Positions 25,571-35,424 of a stretch of DNA of 64,000 nucleotides are shown in pieces. The position numbers and the translations under genes are program-made. The stretch's first letter is position 1, and each line of letters opens with the position of its first letter. Origin of the DNA: an uncultured Clostridia bacterium (GTDB taxonomy: Bacteria; Bacillota; Clostridia; Christensenellales; Borkfalkiaceae); contig CAKQKE010000007.1 of assembly GCA_934247935.1 (NCBI GenBank), positions 50,156-114,155 on the forward strand, given 5' to 3'. The notes under the pieces were generated by a model. The model was not told where the DNA came from. It made no database searches and saw nothing but the letters and a program-made list of their open reading frames with translations.

Positions 25571-26395
25571 ATGGAAGTTACTTCTAAATTCAACTATATA
25601 GGCGCAGGATATTTCGACTCTAACCAAGCGGAGTGGATTCACAAGAAAAAAACCACAACGCCGCCCAGAATTTGCAAAAACTATGAAATAGAAGTTTATC
25701 TTTCAAAATCGGGCACTACATTTATAAACGACAAAAAGTACGATATCGAACAATATTCCATCATCACCTGCAAACCCGGGGACGAAAGATATTCCATCAA
25801 CCCGTTTAAGTGCTATTATTTATACCTTTCCGCAGAGGACGGCAAAATAAAGGAAATTTTAGATTCTTTACCTCCACAAATGCAAGCATTCGGGGCAAAA
25901 GAATTTTTAGACAGATTTTTCTCTCTGCTAAAATACCCCGCCAACAAAACGGACAACCCTTACGCCGAACTGCGTATTTTAAGCCACGTAAACGAAATAA
26001 TTTTCCGCCTCGCCGAAAACTGCGACTATTACGAAAAGCAAAAGTTTGTCGGCGGCAACGTATCAAAGGCGATTACCGAGGCGAAAAGGTTTATTTCCAA
26101 CAATTATAACCGCAATATTCAGTTGAAAGACGTCGCAAATCACGTTTTTTTAAGCCCCAATTACTTTCACAAACTGTTTACTCAGGTCACGGGGATTACT
26201 CCGCACCAATTTATAATAAACAAAAAGATAAACGCAGCTAAAAAAATGCTGCTCGAAAGCGACGCTACAATCACCGAAATAGTGATTAATTGCGGGTTTA
26301 GTTCGCAATCGTACTTCAACGCCATTTTCAAGCGCGAAGTAAAAATCACGCCCAACGATTACCGCAGAAGTATGAACAAATTTTACAAAGCCTAA
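25571..26395 (+). CDS. AraC-family transcriptional regulator
   Basis: 274 residues from ATG 25571, chosen because CGGAGAG lies just upstream and the promoter is inside the longer frame. The N-terminal part is cupin-like (YEIEVYLSKSGTTFI, QYSIITCKPGDERYSI). Residues ~170-270 carry the AraC DNA-binding domain (IQLKDVANHVFLSPNYFHKLF, then TITEIVINCGFSSQSYFNAIF, ending TPNDYRR). It is divergent from the sugar-acid operon and is its likely activator. The usual inducer would be a sugar or sugar acid. Confidence 0.9.
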   Translation: MEVTSKFNYIGAGYFDSNQAEWIHKKKTTTPPRICKNYEIEVYLSKSGTTFINDKKYDIEQYSIITCKPGDERYSINPFKCYYLYLSAEDGKIKEILDSLPPQMQAFGAKEFLDRFFSLLKYPANKTDNPYAELRILSHVNEIIFRLAENCDYYEKQKFVGGNVSKAITEAKRFISNNYNRNIQLKDVANHVFLSPNYFHKLFTQVTGITPHQFIINKKINAAKKMLLESDATITEIVINCGFSSQSYFNAIFKREVKITPNDYRRSMNKFYKA

Positions 26396-26461
26396 AATTT
26401 GTAAAATCACTTTATTTTCTAAAATATTTATATGCTGAAATTTTACACTCAAATTATTTAT

Positions 26462-26498
26462 ATACCCTCCGCGAGCGAAAGCGAAGGGTATTTTTTTA
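26462..26498. terminator. Terminator between AraC gene and deacetylase gene
   Basis: A stem ATACCCT-CGC pairs with GCG-AGGGTAT (26462-26472 with 26481-26491), followed on the plus strand by TTTTTTT. On the minus strand the tail is less T-rich, so it mainly serves the AraC gene. Confidence 0.7.
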
Positions 26499-27161
26499 AA
26501 GGTCGAAAGCCTGTCTGTTGGTGACGAATTGCGCCTTTACAGTCTTTAATCTTTCCAAAAGTTGAGTCAAAAAATCCCATTTTTTCATTACGTCGAATTC
26601 ATAAGTGTGCCCCCAGATGTAAAGCACCTGTTTTTCGCTCGTGTCTTCAAGCGAATCGAATTCGTCTATCAATCGGAAAATTTCGCTGTTTGAAAAATGG
26701 CAAGTGCCGGTGTATTTCATCATGTCTTCGGGGAGCGAAAACTTCATGCTCGTACCCGCCGTTCTTGCGTACTTTATGCCCAAATCTTTGGCTATTTTTA
26801 TTACTCTGTCGTCGTAAGTGCCGTAAGGATAAGCCATGCCCGTTACGTCTTGTTCAAACCACTCTTCAATGTTTTTCTTGTCGTAATACAACTCGTTGTA
26901 AATGGTTTCCTCGTCGAGTTTTTCCAAAAACGGGTGCGTAAGACTGTGTACGGCGACTTCGTGACCCTTATACAACTTTTTTAATCCGTCAATGTTCATG
27001 CGGTGTATTTCGACGCCTTCGTTTACCCACATGTTGGCACGGGTTTGTATGCCCGTGTTTATGTTGAAAGTCGCCTTAAAACCGTATTTGTTTAATTCTT
27101 TTACAAACCTTCTGTCCTGCTCGATTCCGTCGTCAAAACTGAAAGTAACGTACTTTGCCAT
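26496..27161 (-). CDS. Polysaccharide deacetylase (CE4), cytoplasmic
   Basis: 221 residues without signal peptide. NodB-type motifs: motif 1 as SFDDG (8-12), motif 2 as HSLTHP (~72-77), and a PYGTYDD segment. Near the end GHTYEFD replaces the usual leucine/histidine motif. The family removes N- or O-acetyl groups from glycans using a metal. Being intracellular and the last gene of an ABC importer/GH42 operon, it probably deacetylates imported oligosaccharides. The start has AAGGTG upstream; it lies 14 bp after the GH42 gene. Confidence 0.85.
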   Translation of the reverse strand: MAKYVTFSFDDGIEQDRRFVKELNKYGFKATFNINTGIQTRANMWVNEGVEIHRMNIDGLKKLYKGHEVAVHSLTHPFLEKLDEETIYNELYYDKKNIEEWFEQDVTGMAYPYGTYDDRVIKIAKDLGIKYARTAGTSMKFSLPEDMMKYTGTCHFSNSEIFRLIDEFDSLEDTSEKQVLYIWGHTYEFDVMKKWDFLTQLLERLKTVKAQFVTNRQAFDL

Positions 27162-27175
27162 AATTCACCTTTCGT

Positions 27176-29044
27176 TTATTTTTTTATTAAAATAATTCCG
27201 CCGCTTATAAGTTTTGGTATAGTCAACGTTTTTGCGTTTTTATCGCCGCAAATTTCGTCGTTTATTTCAAGTTCGGCTTCTTTATCTTCGCAAATGTATT
27301 TTGCCGTTTTTGCGCCGATTTTAGCGTCGAAAGTCAATTTTAAGTTGAAAATTTCCCTTTCGTCTTCGGCAAAATCGATTATCGAAATTAAATATTCGTC
27401 TTTGTCTTCCAAAAACTTTAAATCTACTTTTTCTTCGCTGACTGACGCTATTTTTTCGCCGAATTTATCGATTATTTCACCCGTCGTGTACCAACGCCCC
27501 GTAAAATTAAAGGGTTTAAACGCGTCTAAATACTCGTCGTAATAAAAAACTTTTCCGCCACCTGAAACAAACTCGTTTATTTTATTTTGCTCTTCTTTTG
27601 AAATGCCCTTTTCGACGGGAACTATCAATGCGTTTAACTTAAACGGCAAACAAGATAAATCTTTTGCCCTTACCGCATTAAGCGAAACGAATTGCCTTTT
27701 AAACTTTCTGTAAATGCGCATAGATGCGAAAATACTGTTTTCTTTTCCGCTCCATGCGTCTTTGTTGTCGCCGTTGCAAATAGCGTCGTAATAAGCGTTT
27801 GCGTATTCGCTGTGTAAAATACCTATGCCTTGCCTTACACGCTCTTTAGTCACGAGTTTGTCGCTTAAACGGTAAAGCATTTCATGCATTTTCATTGCTT
27901 TGTCGTATTTTTTGGTCTTGCTTAAATCGTTGTAAACCATGCCGTAGCCGTTCGGTTCGGGCGAATTATCGAAGACGTAATCTCCGCGCCATTGGTAATA
28001 CATTATGCCCTTTGCGCCGCTACCTATAGCCGCGTAAGTTTCCACCTCGAAATCGCGTGCGGACATGTCGGTTTTAGCGTTGTATTCGATAAGCCAAAAA
28101 TGTTTTTTAAAAATCGCCGCCGCGCTTTCGGCATAATCCATAACGCGCGCATGCTCGTAATAAAACGCGCCTTTACAATCAAGGTAAAGCGTCATGCCGA
28201 CTATATCCATTTTTTCGGCAATGCGGAAATAATCGGCCCCTCTCATGGTGCTGCCTATTTGCACGGGACAACACGTCATGCAAGTAAACGTTTCCGCTTT
28301 GGGTTGATTTTTTTTCGCAACCGCCGCCAAATCGTTTAAATACCCGTTGAATTTTTCAAAGTTGAAAATTCGCCAATCTATCCAATCTTTCGGCGATTCG
28401 TCGTAATAAGGTCTGCGGCGGGGCGGCTGTAAATTTGCGTCCTCGCCCTTTTCTGTGCGGTATTTTTTATATTCTTCGAGCATGCTCGGGTTGTAATCGT
28501 AAAACCCGTTACACGGAAGAGCCGGTTCGTTGTAAATCTGAAAACCGACCACGTTTTTAAAATTGCCGAAATAATCTGCTCCGACAGCCGTCACTTTTTC
28601 GTTGTCGGCTTTTGCTTGTTTGTGGCAAACGCTGTTTGTGATAAATTGAGACCAGCACGAATTTAAGGGTTGTCCTTTTTCGTCAACCATTTTTTCGTCG
28701 TGATAATTGTTGAGTCCGCTGTAATAACCGTTCAGCCTTACAAACAATGCCATGCCGTATTTTTCAAGTTCTTCCGCGATGCTTTTACCCAAAGGAAAAC
28801 TGCCTTTTACGCCGTTTTCGGCGGCGGTAAAGTCTCCTATCGCCGCCGTGCGGACGACGTTGATATGCGCGGCTTTCATGTCGGCGAAATCTCTTTTCAT
28901 TTCGCCGAGTCTGTCGCCGTCTTCCGGCACGGGCACTTTATGCGGGTGGTAAGACGGATAATAATGACTGCCTATACCGAACGATGCCTTGCCGTTTATA
29001 TACAATATTCCGTTTTTCAAACAGTATGCGGAAGAGTTTTTCAT
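27176..29044 (-). CDS. GH42-like clan-A glycosidase (probable beta-galactosidase)
   Basis: 622 residues, no signal peptide. A TIM barrel (1-~400) carries the expected acid/base Glu173 in IYNEPA and nucleophile Glu320 in WLIEYNA. A flavodoxin-like middle part (~425-530, LNALIVPVEKGISKEEQNKI) and a small C-terminal beta domain follow, as in GH42 trimer-forming beta-galactosidases. The N-terminal FGIGSHYYPSYHP also fits. Beta-galactoside cleavage is the likely activity, but some relatives act on other beta-linked sugars. It follows the solute-binding protein gene by 52 bp in the importer operon. Confidence 0.75.
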   Translation of the reverse strand: MKNSSAYCLKNGILYINGKASFGIGSHYYPSYHPHKVPVPEDGDRLGEMKRDFADMKAAHINVVRTAAIGDFTAAENGVKGSFPLGKSIAEELEKYGMALFVRLNGYYSGLNNYHDEKMVDEKGQPLNSCWSQFITNSVCHKQAKADNEKVTAVGADYFGNFKNVVGFQIYNEPALPCNGFYDYNPSMLEEYKKYRTEKGEDANLQPPRRRPYYDESPKDWIDWRIFNFEKFNGYLNDLAAVAKKNQPKAETFTCMTCCPVQIGSTMRGADYFRIAEKMDIVGMTLYLDCKGAFYYEHARVMDYAESAAAIFKKHFWLIEYNAKTDMSARDFEVETYAAIGSGAKGIMYYQWRGDYVFDNSPEPNGYGMVYNDLSKTKKYDKAMKMHEMLYRLSDKLVTKERVRQGIGILHSEYANAYYDAICNGDNKDAWSGKENSIFASMRIYRKFKRQFVSLNAVRAKDLSCLPFKLNALIVPVEKGISKEEQNKINEFVSGGGKVFYYDEYLDAFKPFNFTGRWYTTGEIIDKFGEKIASVSEEKVDLKFLEDKDEYLISIIDFAEDEREIFNLKLTFDAKIGAKTAKYICEDKEAELEINDEICGDKNAKTLTIPKLISGGIILIKK

Positions 29045-29096
29045 TTTTTTTACCTTGTTTTTACCGTAAAAATTTTATCGTGTAATTAATTTAATC

Positions 29097-30710
29097 TTAT
29101 TTGTTGAGTTCTTGCCATGCGGCTTTTGCTTCGTCGTATGACGTTTTATATTTCTTTTTTAAATTTTCAAGTTCGGTATTGAGTTTTTTACCGTAATAGT
29201 TGCCGTTGATTACGTTAAACTCGAATATACTTGTGTCTTTTTCGAGCGTTGTGGAGTTTTTAGTCCATGCATTTGTATAAAGGCATACGCAATTTTTGAC
29301 GAATTTGTATTTGCCGACTCCGTTTTTATCTCCGAGACCCAAAGCATCGTAGAATAATTTATCCGTTTCGTCGAGAGTTTCTATTGATTGCCCGTTGCAA
29401 ACGTATTGCAAATATGCGTCCATGCTGAACAAATAATTGAACGACTCGAAAAGCATACCCGCTTTACGCGCTGCCGTGAAGTTTGCGTATTCGCTTTTTA
29501 CCGTGCGCTTTCCGTTGTTTACCGTATTGTGCACTCCGTCAACGCCGTAGTTTAAAAGATTTATGCCTTCTTCGGTGTAAAACCAGTTCATGAAACGCAC
29601 GATTTCGCGCGCTTTATCTTTGCTTACTTTAGACGAAATCATAAAGTTGTTTACAAATCCGCCCGCGCTTTGTATTCCGCTGTCGCCGTCGGGTCCTTCT
29701 ATCGGTTGAATACCTATCCAGGTGCCGCCCGTGTAACCGTTTTTGCGCAAGTCTTCGGTAGAAAGTTTTGCGTATTCCGAATAATAAACGGTACAACCCA
29801 AAGTGTTGTTTGCCATTATGTTTTCAAGTCCGGTATATCCTCTCTCGGAATAACGATTATCCAAAAGTCCTTCGGCGCGAAGTTCCTGGAGAGTTTCGAG
29901 ATAATTTTTATACTTCGAGTGGTATACCGTGGGGACGTACTCGTCTCCGTCGGTTGCAAAATAATATTTGGTGTTTATGCCGAACATATACCTTAAATTG
30001 GTTATGTCCTGAGCGGAGAAAGGTATTTCGTCCTGCTGTCCGTTTCCGTTGGGATCGTTATTTTTAAACGCACGCAAAACGGCAACGAATTCGTCCCACG
30101 TTTCCGGCACGGACAAACCCAATCTGTCGAGCCAATCTTTTCTTATAAGGAAGGAAAGTTGGCACTCGGGCTCACGAATGTTCATCATGGAGTAAATTTC
30201 AAACGAAGCGACGTCTAAAAGTTCCGATATCATATTCGGGTCGTTGTAACTCTCGATTTTGTCCATATAATTGGGAGCGTATTGCATCAAAAGGTCGTAA
30301 AGCGGATATGCCGCGCCGTCTTTAATGAGTGCCTGACGGTTGGGTACGCGACAGAACAGTTCGGGGGTGTCTTTACTGCCGAGCGACGTGACGAGTCTAT
30401 CCGAAAATGCGCCCTCGTCGACGAATTCCACGTCGAGTTTTGTGTTGGTCGCTTGTTCTATCTGAGCGATAAGGTTGTTTGTTCTGCTGAATTTGCTTTC
30501 GTTGATGGGCGCAAGAATTTTTATCGTGAGTTTGTCTCTCGAATAAAAATTGTAATTATAATCTTGCGTATATTCGCTTCTCGGCGTACGCTCTCTTCTC
30601 TTTACCGTGTTGTCTTTGCCGTTATAACGACCGCAGCCGTAAAAAACGGGAAACACGAACAAAAGCGACAACGCTATCGATAAACACTTTGTCAATACAT
30701 TTTTTCTCAT
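29097..30710 (-). CDS. Sugar ABC transporter solute-binding lipoprotein (LipO/YtcQ type)
   Basis: 537 residues with lipobox VFYGC (Cys26) and a GGAGG ribosome site. The large family-1 binding fold shows TKLDVEFV, PELFCR, IRKDWLDRLGLSVPETWDEF (a highly typical Lpl/Ytc segment) and the C-terminal EEGINLLNYG. It should capture an oligosaccharide outside the membrane and hand it to the permeases encoded just upstream at 30865-32736. Confidence 0.9.
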   Translation of the reverse strand: MRKNVLTKCLSIALSLLFVFPVFYGCGRYNGKDNTVKRRERTPRSEYTQDYNYNFYSRDKLTIKILAPINESKFSRTNNLIAQIEQATNTKLDVEFVDEGAFSDRLVTSLGSKDTPELFCRVPNRQALIKDGAAYPLYDLLMQYAPNYMDKIESYNDPNMISELLDVASFEIYSMMNIREPECQLSFLIRKDWLDRLGLSVPETWDEFVAVLRAFKNNDPNGNGQQDEIPFSAQDITNLRYMFGINTKYYFATDGDEYVPTVYHSKYKNYLETLQELRAEGLLDNRYSERGYTGLENIMANNTLGCTVYYSEYAKLSTEDLRKNGYTGGTWIGIQPIEGPDGDSGIQSAGGFVNNFMISSKVSKDKAREIVRFMNWFYTEEGINLLNYGVDGVHNTVNNGKRTVKSEYANFTAARKAGMLFESFNYLFSMDAYLQYVCNGQSIETLDETDKLFYDALGLGDKNGVGKYKFVKNCVCLYTNAWTKNSTTLEKDTSIFEFNVINGNYYGKKLNTELENLKKKYKTSYDEAKAAWQELNK

Positions 30711-30864
30711 TGTTATTCCTCCGATTATATTATTTTAATTTTTTACTTTTAATTTTAATTGCCCTTTACGTTTAAACGCGGCTTTCCCTGTATGTTTTCG
30801 CCATATAGAAAATAGCGTAAATTTTTTGTATTTTTGCAAAATGCGGCGCAGGTTTTTTACCGTT

Positions 30865-31761
30865 TTATTCTTTTACCGCGCCGGTCATCGTACCCGAGAT
30901 GAGGAATTTCTGGAAGAACGGGAACGCGGCAATCATGGGCAGCATCGTAAACATAAGCGCGGCGTTACGCACTTGTTCGATGCTTAGTTTACTGCCGCTT
31001 ATATCGAAGTCTTTTGACCCTGCAGAGCCGATTACCGTCGCCAGAACTTGCTGTAATACTCTCTTTGCCGGCGATTCGATATAAAGCAAAGGATTCTGAT
31101 ATTGGTTCCACTGTCCCACGACCGTCCACAAACTAATGGTTGCGAGTATCGGTCCCGAGTTCGGCAAAATTATCGCAAACAAAATAACAAAGTCGTTTGC
31201 ACCGTCGATTTTTGCCGATTCCACAATCGATTTGGGTATACCGTAAAAATAACCGCGGAGCACTATTACGTTGTATGCGCTTAAAAGCGTGCAAAGTATC
31301 AAAGCCCAATGAGAATCGACAAGACCGAGTTGCTTGATAACCATATAATTAGGCACGGTACCAGCCGAAAACCACATCGTCACCACGATAAATTGAGTGT
31401 AGAATTTTTTAAATTTTATGTTTGAAAATGCCATCGGGTATGCCGCAAAACTCGTAAGGAGCAGCGACAAAACGCAAGTGATTAAACAAACTTTTATCGT
31501 GTTGAAATAACCGAGATAAATCGCCTTGTTTCTAACGACCATTTTATACGCTTCCCACGTTGCGCCGAGACGGTATTTACCGTTTCTGTAAATTTTGGGA
31601 AAAACGGAAATCGCACCGCTTCTTACAGCCGACGTATCCGAAAGAGATATGGCGATCATATTTACAAACGGATAAATTATCATCAGCGCAAGAATTGTCA
31701 GAATTGCTAAAAGAATTATATAAGCCACGCGAGAGGACGTGCTCATTTTTTGTTTTACCAT
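30865..31761 (-). CDS. Sugar ABC transporter permease, LplC/YtcP type
   Basis: 298 residues with six predicted membrane helices. The ABC permease EAA-type loop is visible as ESAKIDGANDFVILFAIILP, and the C-terminus ISGTMTGAVKE is the standard LplC ending. GGAGGTG lies upstream of the ATG. It pairs with the LplB-type partner 15 bp upstream. No ATPase gene is present, as is usual for systems sharing an MsmX-like ATPase. A 154-bp gap without a clear terminator separates it from the binding-protein gene. Confidence 0.93.
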   Translation of the reverse strand: MVKQKMSTSSRVAYIILLAILTILALMIIYPFVNMIAISLSDTSAVRSGAISVFPKIYRNGKYRLGATWEAYKMVVRNKAIYLGYFNTIKVCLITCVLSLLLTSFAAYPMAFSNIKFKKFYTQFIVVTMWFSAGTVPNYMVIKQLGLVDSHWALILCTLLSAYNVIVLRGYFYGIPKSIVESAKIDGANDFVILFAIILPNSGPILATISLWTVVGQWNQYQNPLLYIESPAKRVLQQVLATVIGSAGSKDFDISGSKLSIEQVRNAALMFTMLPMIAAFPFFQKFLISGTMTGAVKE

Positions 31762-31776
31762 ATTAACAGCACCTCC

Positions 31777-32736
31777 TTACCACAGCGACGTTTCGGCAAG
31801 TTTTTTGCTGAAAACGTTTGCAATGGTGACCAGCGCAAGCGCAACCAACGAGTTGAACAAACCAACTGCGGTGGAAAGTCCGTAATTGAAGTCGTTGAAC
31901 GCCATTTTATATACGTACGTCGCGATTACTTCGGATTTTTCAAGGTTGCCCTCGTTTTGCATTAAATAAATCTTTTCAAAGTTGCTTCCCATTATCGCCC
32001 CGATTTGCATAATAAGCATTATTACTATGGTCGGTAAAATGGACGGCAAAGTTATGCGGAATATCTGATTCCACTTGCCCGCACCGTCGATTTCGGCAGC
32101 CTCGTATAAGCACGGGTCTATAGACGTGAGCGCGGCACTGTAAATTATCGAATTCCAGCCCACCGTTTGCCAGATACCCGACAACACCTGTATACCGCGG
32201 AACGCGCCCGCCTTATATAAAAGCGAACCGTTGTAAGTTATGTGAAAAACTTTGCAAATTTGTCCTAAAATACCGCAATCGGGATCTAAAAACGTGGCTA
32301 TAAACCCGACGAGCGCAGCCGTGGATAAAAAGTGCGGTAAGTAACTTATTATCGAAAGCGTCTTTTTATATTTTTGGTGTTTTACCTCGTTGAAAGCAAG
32401 CGCAAGCACGATTGCCGCCGGGAACAAAAACACAAGCGCAAGCAAGTTTATCGCAAGCGTGTTGCCGAGAAGATGTAAAAATTCGCCCTCGAAAAAGTCT
32501 AAAAAGTTGTTGAACAACACAAAAGTACTGCCCTTAAACCCGTTTGTAAGGCTGTAATCGTAAAACGCCATTCTTATCCACGTAATGGGCCAATAACAAA
32601 ATATTATAAACCATATTATTACGGGAAGCATCATTAAATAAACGTACTTGTTGTCGTTTAAATACCTTTTTAAATTTCTTTTCGGTTTTCGACTTTTGGT
32701 TTTACAAACCGATGCCTCGTTTATCGTTGTCTGCAT
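31777..32736 (-). CDS. Sugar ABC transporter permease, LplB/YtcB type
   Basis: 319 residues from ATG 32736, which has AAGGAG 6 bp upstream; an earlier in-frame ATG at 32763 lacks one. Six predicted helices, a Lys/Arg-rich cytoplasmic N-terminus and the EAA loop YEAAEIDGAGKWNQIFRITLP. It ends ETSLW, typical of LplB proteins. It forms a heterodimer with the next gene product. Confidence 0.92.
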   Translation of the reverse strand: MQTTINEASVCKTKSRKPKRNLKRYLNDNKYVYLMMLPVIIWFIIFCYWPITWIRMAFYDYSLTNGFKGSTFVLFNNFLDFFEGEFLHLLGNTLAINLLALVFLFPAAIVLALAFNEVKHQKYKKTLSIISYLPHFLSTAALVGFIATFLDPDCGILGQICKVFHITYNGSLLYKAGAFRGIQVLSGIWQTVGWNSIIYSAALTSIDPCLYEAAEIDGAGKWNQIFRITLPSILPTIVIMLIMQIGAIMGSNFEKIYLMQNEGNLEKSEVIATYVYKMAFNDFNYGLSTAVGLFNSLVALALVTIANVFSKKLAETSLW

Positions 32737-32907
32737 CGTATTCTCCTTATCGATTCTTTTCATCGTATATTTTAATATATTTCGACTCTCCGCGATAGTC
32801 TTAATATTATCGTATTTTTTAGATTTCTTATTTTTTAAGTCCGAAAAACTGTTTTTTTCTTTTATATATGTTAATATTGCAGTAAGATTTATCGCGAGGT
32901 TAAATTA

Positions 32908-33729
32908 ATGAAAAAAACTTTAAGCGCATTGTTGACTTTTGTATTACTGCTCGTTTTGTCCTTTTCGGCGGCTTGTTCGACTGAAAAAAACGGCAATCAA
33001 GGCTCTTCTGCGGATACAAATCCGCCATCTTCAGACACAGGCGGCGAAGCCGTCGATTTGTGGAACGTGGACGACGTTGATATTTCGCACGTCGGCAACA
33101 ACCGACTTATCGCCTTTACTTTCGACGACGGACCGACTGACAAGACAAACGCACTTTTAGACGTTTTTGAAAGTTTCAATACTCAAAACCCCGATTTTAT
33201 CGCGCACGCAACACTGTTTACGATAGGCTCGAAAATCACTTCTGATAATTCAGCCGTTTTAAGCCGCGCCGCAAAAATGAACTTCGAACTCGGCAACCAT
33301 ACTTTTACCCACACCGACCTGACTACCCTTTCAAACGAAAAAATCGTTGAAGAACTGAAAAAAACGGACGACGCTTTAAAGGCGTTTGACGGAAAATCTA
33401 TTCACCTTGTAAGACCGGCGGGCGGACATGCCGACGCAAGAGTTTTATCTCTTTATAAAACGACGTTTATCAACTGGACGGCTACGCTCGATACGTCGGA
33501 CTGGCAAGACAATACCACCGAAAACGACATTTACAATAAAATCTCTTCAAATCTTTTGGACGGCGGTATCGTACTTATGCACCAAGGATACGACAAATCC
33601 ATCAAAGCCGTAAAAAGACTCCTGCCCGATTTAAAGGCGCAAGGATATCAGGTGGTTTCCGTTTCGGAACTCATTAAGTATTATCAGGTAAAAGCCGAAA
33701 CAGGCAAACTTTACGACAGTTTTATTTAA
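32908..33729 (+). CDS. Lipid-anchored polysaccharide deacetylase (CE4)
   Basis: 273 residues. Lipobox FSAAC gives Cys23, followed by a Ser/Gly/Asp-rich linker. The NodB domain shows motif 1 FTFDDGP (70-76), motif 2 NHTFTHTD, motif 3 RPAGGHAD (Gly-Gly in place of the usual Pro-Tyr/Gly), then WTATLDTSDW and the terminal ILMHQ-like LMHQGYD. This pattern fits peptidoglycan or polysaccharide deacetylases acting outside the membrane. It is divergent from the ABC permease operon and transcribed alone. A GAGG lies upstream of the ATG. Confidence 0.88.
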   Translation: MKKTLSALLTFVLLLVLSFSAACSTEKNGNQGSSADTNPPSSDTGGEAVDLWNVDDVDISHVGNNRLIAFTFDDGPTDKTNALLDVFESFNTQNPDFIAHATLFTIGSKITSDNSAVLSRAAKMNFELGNHTFTHTDLTTLSNEKIVEELKKTDDALKAFDGKSIHLVRPAGGHADARVLSLYKTTFINWTATLDTSDWQDNTTENDIYNKISSNLLDGGIVLMHQGYDKSIKAVKRLLPDLKAQGYQVVSVSELIKYYQVKAETGKLYDSFI

Positions 33730-33852
33730 AATTTAATTTTGACTGTCAAAACAGCCGGTTTCCCCGATTAATCGCCTTTTACAATCTTTATTTAAAAACT
33801 GTCAATCACAAAAATTTAAACCCGCAGCACAAAAAACTTAATTTAATATTTT

Positions 33853-33892
33853 AAAGTCGCAAACTTTTTTATAAGGTTTACGACTTTTTTAT
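33853..33892 (+). terminator. Terminator between deacetylase and GH1 genes
   Basis: A stem AAAGTCG-AAAC / GTTT-CGACTTT (33853-33887, one internal mismatch pair) is followed by TTTATTTTA on the plus strand. The minus-strand tail (TTTAAAATATT) is weaker, but the hairpin also lies at the end of the GH1 gene. Confidence 0.65.
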
Positions 33893-33893
33893 T

Positions 33894-35252
33894 TTACTCT
33901 TCTGTTTGAAATATTTTTTTGCCGTCGGACAAAATTTCCCCGTTTGTCTCGATTACTTTTTTATAAAAATAAAACGAATCTTTTTTTATTCTTTTTTGCG
34001 TTTGATAATCTATAAAAATCAAGCCGAAACGCTTAAATCCGCTTTTCCACTCGAAATTATCGGTAAACGACCAATGATAATATCCTTTTACGGGTATACC
34101 CTCGTTGACGGCTTTTTCGATTTCTTTTAAATATCTCGCCGTGTGGTCTATGCGGTAATAATCGTGCACTTTGCCGTCGAGACAAACTCTGTCGTTTTGC
34201 GCCGTGCCGTTTTCGGTGATTATAATAGGCTTTTTATAGCGTTTGTAAAGAAATTTCAACCCGTAATACACCGCCTCGGGAATATCGTCCCACCCCATGT
34301 CGTTTTGGGAAGACCCGTCCTTAAACCCGACCACGTTTCCGTCTTTATTCATATAAAATCCCGAATAAATATTTTGACCTATAAAGTCGAGCGGCTGGGA
34401 AATCAGTTTTAAATCTTCTTTGGTTATTTCGGGCAAAACGTCTTTAAAATACTCGTAGTATTCCTTGGGATAATCGCCGAGATACACCGTGTCCGAAATG
34501 ACCGACATACAATTTAACGGCTGCTGCTTCCATACCTTAAAAAAGTCTTCATAAGCCCTTTGCTCGGTTTCTTTCAAGTCGTCCGACGGACAAGTCACCC
34601 AACCGCAAGTAGCCATGCCTATTTTTACGTCTTTTACGTTTTCTCTTAAAATTTTTACCGCTTCGCCGTGACACAAAAGCAAGTTGTGCGCCGCCAAAAG
34701 CAACTTATTAAGCGTAAGTTTTACCCCCGGAGCGAGCGCGTCGGAATATAGTCCGCCGTGAAGCACGCATTGCGGCTCGTTTATGGTGATAAAGTCCTTT
34801 ACCCTATCGCCGAACGCTTTTGCGGCAACGGTAACAAAATGCCCGAAATATCCGACTGTATCCCTATTTAAAAAACCGCCTTTTTTGTACACCCACACGG
34901 GCATATCCCAATGGTATAAAGTGACCATGGGAGTTATTCCGTTCTTTATAAGCAAATTAATGAGATTATTGTAAAACTCGACTCCCTTTTCGTTTACGGT
35001 GTTGTTTTCGGTGATAATTCTCGTCCATGCGAGAGAAAATCTATATGATTTAATGCCCGACTCTTTCATGAGTTTTACGTCTTCTTCAAATCTGTGATAA
35101 TGGTCGCATGCGATATCTCCCGTTTGATTCCTGTAAGATTTTTTATCGTGAGTAAACTCGTCCCAGATGCTGGGCGTTTTTCCGTCCTCGTTCCATGCGC
35201 CTTCTATCTGATAAGCCGCACTCGCCGCGCCCCAAACAAAATTGTCTTGCAT
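33894..35252 (-). CDS. GH1 beta-glucosidase/beta-glycosidase
   Basis: 452 residues, a full-length GH1 enzyme without signal peptide. Start signature FVWGAASAAYQIEGAW, acid/base Glu159 in ITINEP, nucleophile Glu347 in IITENG, and the sugar-binding WSFTDNFEW near residue 400. Lys/Ser for phospho-sugar recognition is not obvious, so a non-phosphorylated beta-glucoside or beta-galactoside is the likely substrate. AAGGAG precedes the ATG. Transcribed alone from its own promoter, divergent from the GH94 operon. Confidence 0.92.
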   Translation of the reverse strand: MQDNFVWGAASAAYQIEGAWNEDGKTPSIWDEFTHDKKSYRNQTGDIACDHYHRFEEDVKLMKESGIKSYRFSLAWTRIITENNTVNEKGVEFYNNLINLLIKNGITPMVTLYHWDMPVWVYKKGGFLNRDTVGYFGHFVTVAAKAFGDRVKDFITINEPQCVLHGGLYSDALAPGVKLTLNKLLLAAHNLLLCHGEAVKILRENVKDVKIGMATCGWVTCPSDDLKETEQRAYEDFFKVWKQQPLNCMSVISDTVYLGDYPKEYYEYFKDVLPEITKEDLKLISQPLDFIGQNIYSGFYMNKDGNVVGFKDGSSQNDMGWDDIPEAVYYGLKFLYKRYKKPIIITENGTAQNDRVCLDGKVHDYYRIDHTARYLKEIEKAVNEGIPVKGYYHWSFTDNFEWKSGFKRFGLIFIDYQTQKRIKKDSFYFYKKVIETNGEILSDGKKIFQTEE

Positions 35253-35280
35253 AATATTCTCCTTAATGAGTTATACCGAT

Positions 35281-35309
35281 ATTTTAAAGCATACCAAAAG
35301 TAATTGCAA
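35281..35309 (-). promoter_or_regulatory. Promoter of the GH1 gene
   Basis: Minus strand: TTGCAA (35309-35304), 17-bp spacer, TAAAAT (35286-35281), 28 bp before the ATG. Confidence 0.6.
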
Positions 35310-35361
35310 TATGTTTTCTTATGATTTTTTTTAGATTTCTTCTTATATAAAAGGTTTTGCA

Positions 35362-35390
35362 TTTACACACGCGACCTTATTTGTTAATAT
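35362..35390 (+). promoter_or_regulatory. Promoter of the GH94-GH36 operon
   Basis: Plus strand: TTTACA (35362-35367), 17-bp spacer, TAATAT (35385-35390), 34 bp before the ATG. Confidence 0.6.
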
Positions 35391-35424
35391 TTTAGCCGAC
35401 AACAGTTAAAGGAGTTTTTAGAAA